Positions 63,618 to 64,000 of a DNA stretch of 64,000 bases are shown here, in pieces. The position numbers were made by a program, and so were the translations under genes. The stretch comes from Paremcibacter congregatus (GTDB taxonomy: Bacteria; Pseudomonadota; Alphaproteobacteria; Sphingomonadales; Emcibacteraceae), in assembly GCF_006385135.1 (NCBI RefSeq), contig NZ_CP041025.1, forward strand, positions 461,001 through 525,000, in the 5' to 3' direction. The stretch's first letter is position 1. Every line of letters begins with the position of its first letter. The notes under the pieces were generated by a model. That model was given only the letters and a program-made list of their open reading frames with translations, ran no database searches and was not told the DNA's origin.

Positions 63618-63676
63618 AAAAAAGTTATTATAAAATCATTTTTCCTGTTTACAAGGTGTGTTGTTGCTTCTATAAC
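63618..63676 (+). promoter_or_regulatory. Probable rRNA operon promoter with UP element
   Basis: TTTACA (63648-63653) and TATAAC (63671-63676) are exactly 17 bases apart, followed by a GC-rich CCCGC discriminator. The stretch 63618-63643 is almost pure A/T, as in an UP element. The position fits a ribosomal promoter about 330 bp before a 16S gene. Confidence 0.72.
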
Positions 63677-63683
63677 CCGCTTC

Positions 63684-64000
63684 ACCAACACGGCGGGGGC
63701 CAGTGATTATCGCTTCGGAAGAGGGGATAGAGATCGGGCCTTGCGGTGTTGTTTTGCGCTTTAGATAGCGGGGGCGGCAACGTCCGATTTGTTCTTTGAC
63801 ATTGTAGATTGAAAGAGAGATGTAGGCAGCGGTCTGTTAATTCCTGGACTGTTGTTTACTATAAAACTTATTTGAGTTTTAAGTAATGAACAGGATCAGG
63901 TCTTTGATCGTGTTGCGCTCGAGTAGCGAGATGATGGTGCATTGCAAGATGCGGTATTTTTTTTGTGATTGGGCGTGATGCACACAAGATCAACTCAACT
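63684..64000 (+). ncRNA. Pre-16S rRNA leader with boxA; 16S start predicted at the window edge
   Basis: TGTTCTTTGACA (63790-63801) matches the boxA antitermination element, and GATTGAAAGAGAGATGTAGGC directly after it is the usual alphaproteobacterial leader text. The window ends ...AAGATCAACTCAACT, where 16S genes of this class begin with a TGAGAGTTTGATC-type sequence after CAACT. The 16S gene itself is not in the window. Confidence 0.7.

Noticed and set aside
63452..63764. Two overlapping frames before the rRNA leader
   Set aside because: They run across the rRNA promoter and have no ribosome site; they are probably chance frames.
1..64000. CRISPR arrays, tRNA genes, integrases
   Set aside because: No regularly spaced repeat series, tRNA-like cloverleaf or recombinase gene was seen by eye on either strand.

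Overview
The window reads as chromosomal DNA of an aerobic, probably marine alphaproteobacterium. The evidence is the dense TonB-dependent receptor / SapC / flavin halogenase repertoire, the Entner-Doudoroff (ED) route as the main hexose pathway, GcvT-free short operons with 4-base ATGA overlaps, and an alphaproteobacterial-type rRNA leader at the right end. An Emcibacter/Kordiimonadales-like host would fit, but the sequence alone does not settle the genus.

Layout. (1) 1-10.3 kb: AT-rich surface-polysaccharide locus (flippase cut by the window edge, two GT-B glycosyltransferases, a CapK-like adenylate-forming enzyme, a fused dehydrogenase/oxidoreductase, a heparinase II/III-like protein, an alkaline-phosphatase-fold protein) with a 90-bp IS3-type remnant. 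(2) 10.3-12.6 kb: a wrecked GH13 alpha-glucosidase gene joined to the 3' end of a LacI-type regulator. (3) 12.8-20.1 kb: Na+/sugar symporter and a complete ED operon zwf-pgl-edd-glk-eda, whose last gene is C-terminally truncated. (4) 20.3-26.7 kb: TonB receptor, SapC, tryptophan-halogenase-like protein and NagX-like membrane acyltransferase. (5) 26.7-32.3 kb: a second complete ED operon, same gene order, opposite strand. (6) 32.5-38 kb: a second LacI regulator, pgi, and a GH20 beta-N-acetylhexosaminidase. (7) 38.3-41.05 kb: low-GC accessory patch with two unknown genes, a consensus promoter driving a short hairpin-rich RNA of P4/Ash-like appearance, and a small XRE regulator. (8) 41.1-47.3 kb: nonulosonic acid operon (neuB-, neuC-, neuA-like, a methyltransferase and a HisF/HisH/WbpG amidotransferase set). 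(9) 48.1-53.1 kb: GlcNAc catabolic operon nagK-nagB-nagA plus SSS symporter. (10) 53.1-63.3 kb: S9 peptidase, two large TonB receptors (the second with an STN signalling domain), FecR anti-sigma and ECF sigma factor. (11) 63.6-64.0 kb: rRNA promoter, boxA and leader; a 16S gene is predicted to start at or just beyond the right edge.

How it works together: seven copies of a LacI-family palindrome (five TGACAgcGCTGTCA or TGACAaCGCTGTCA sites plus variants) lie on the -35 hexamer of promoters for the sugar symporter, the TonB receptor, nagX, the second zwf operon, pgi, the GH20 enzyme and nagK. This ties outer-membrane uptake, chitooligosaccharide cleavage, GlcNAc breakdown to fructose-6-P, isomerisation to glucose-6-P by Pgi and the ED pathway into one regulon. 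That regulon, the duplicated inverted ED operons, the P4-like RNA locus with its neighbouring unknown gene pair, and the acetamidino-nonulosonate operon are the most interesting parts of the window.
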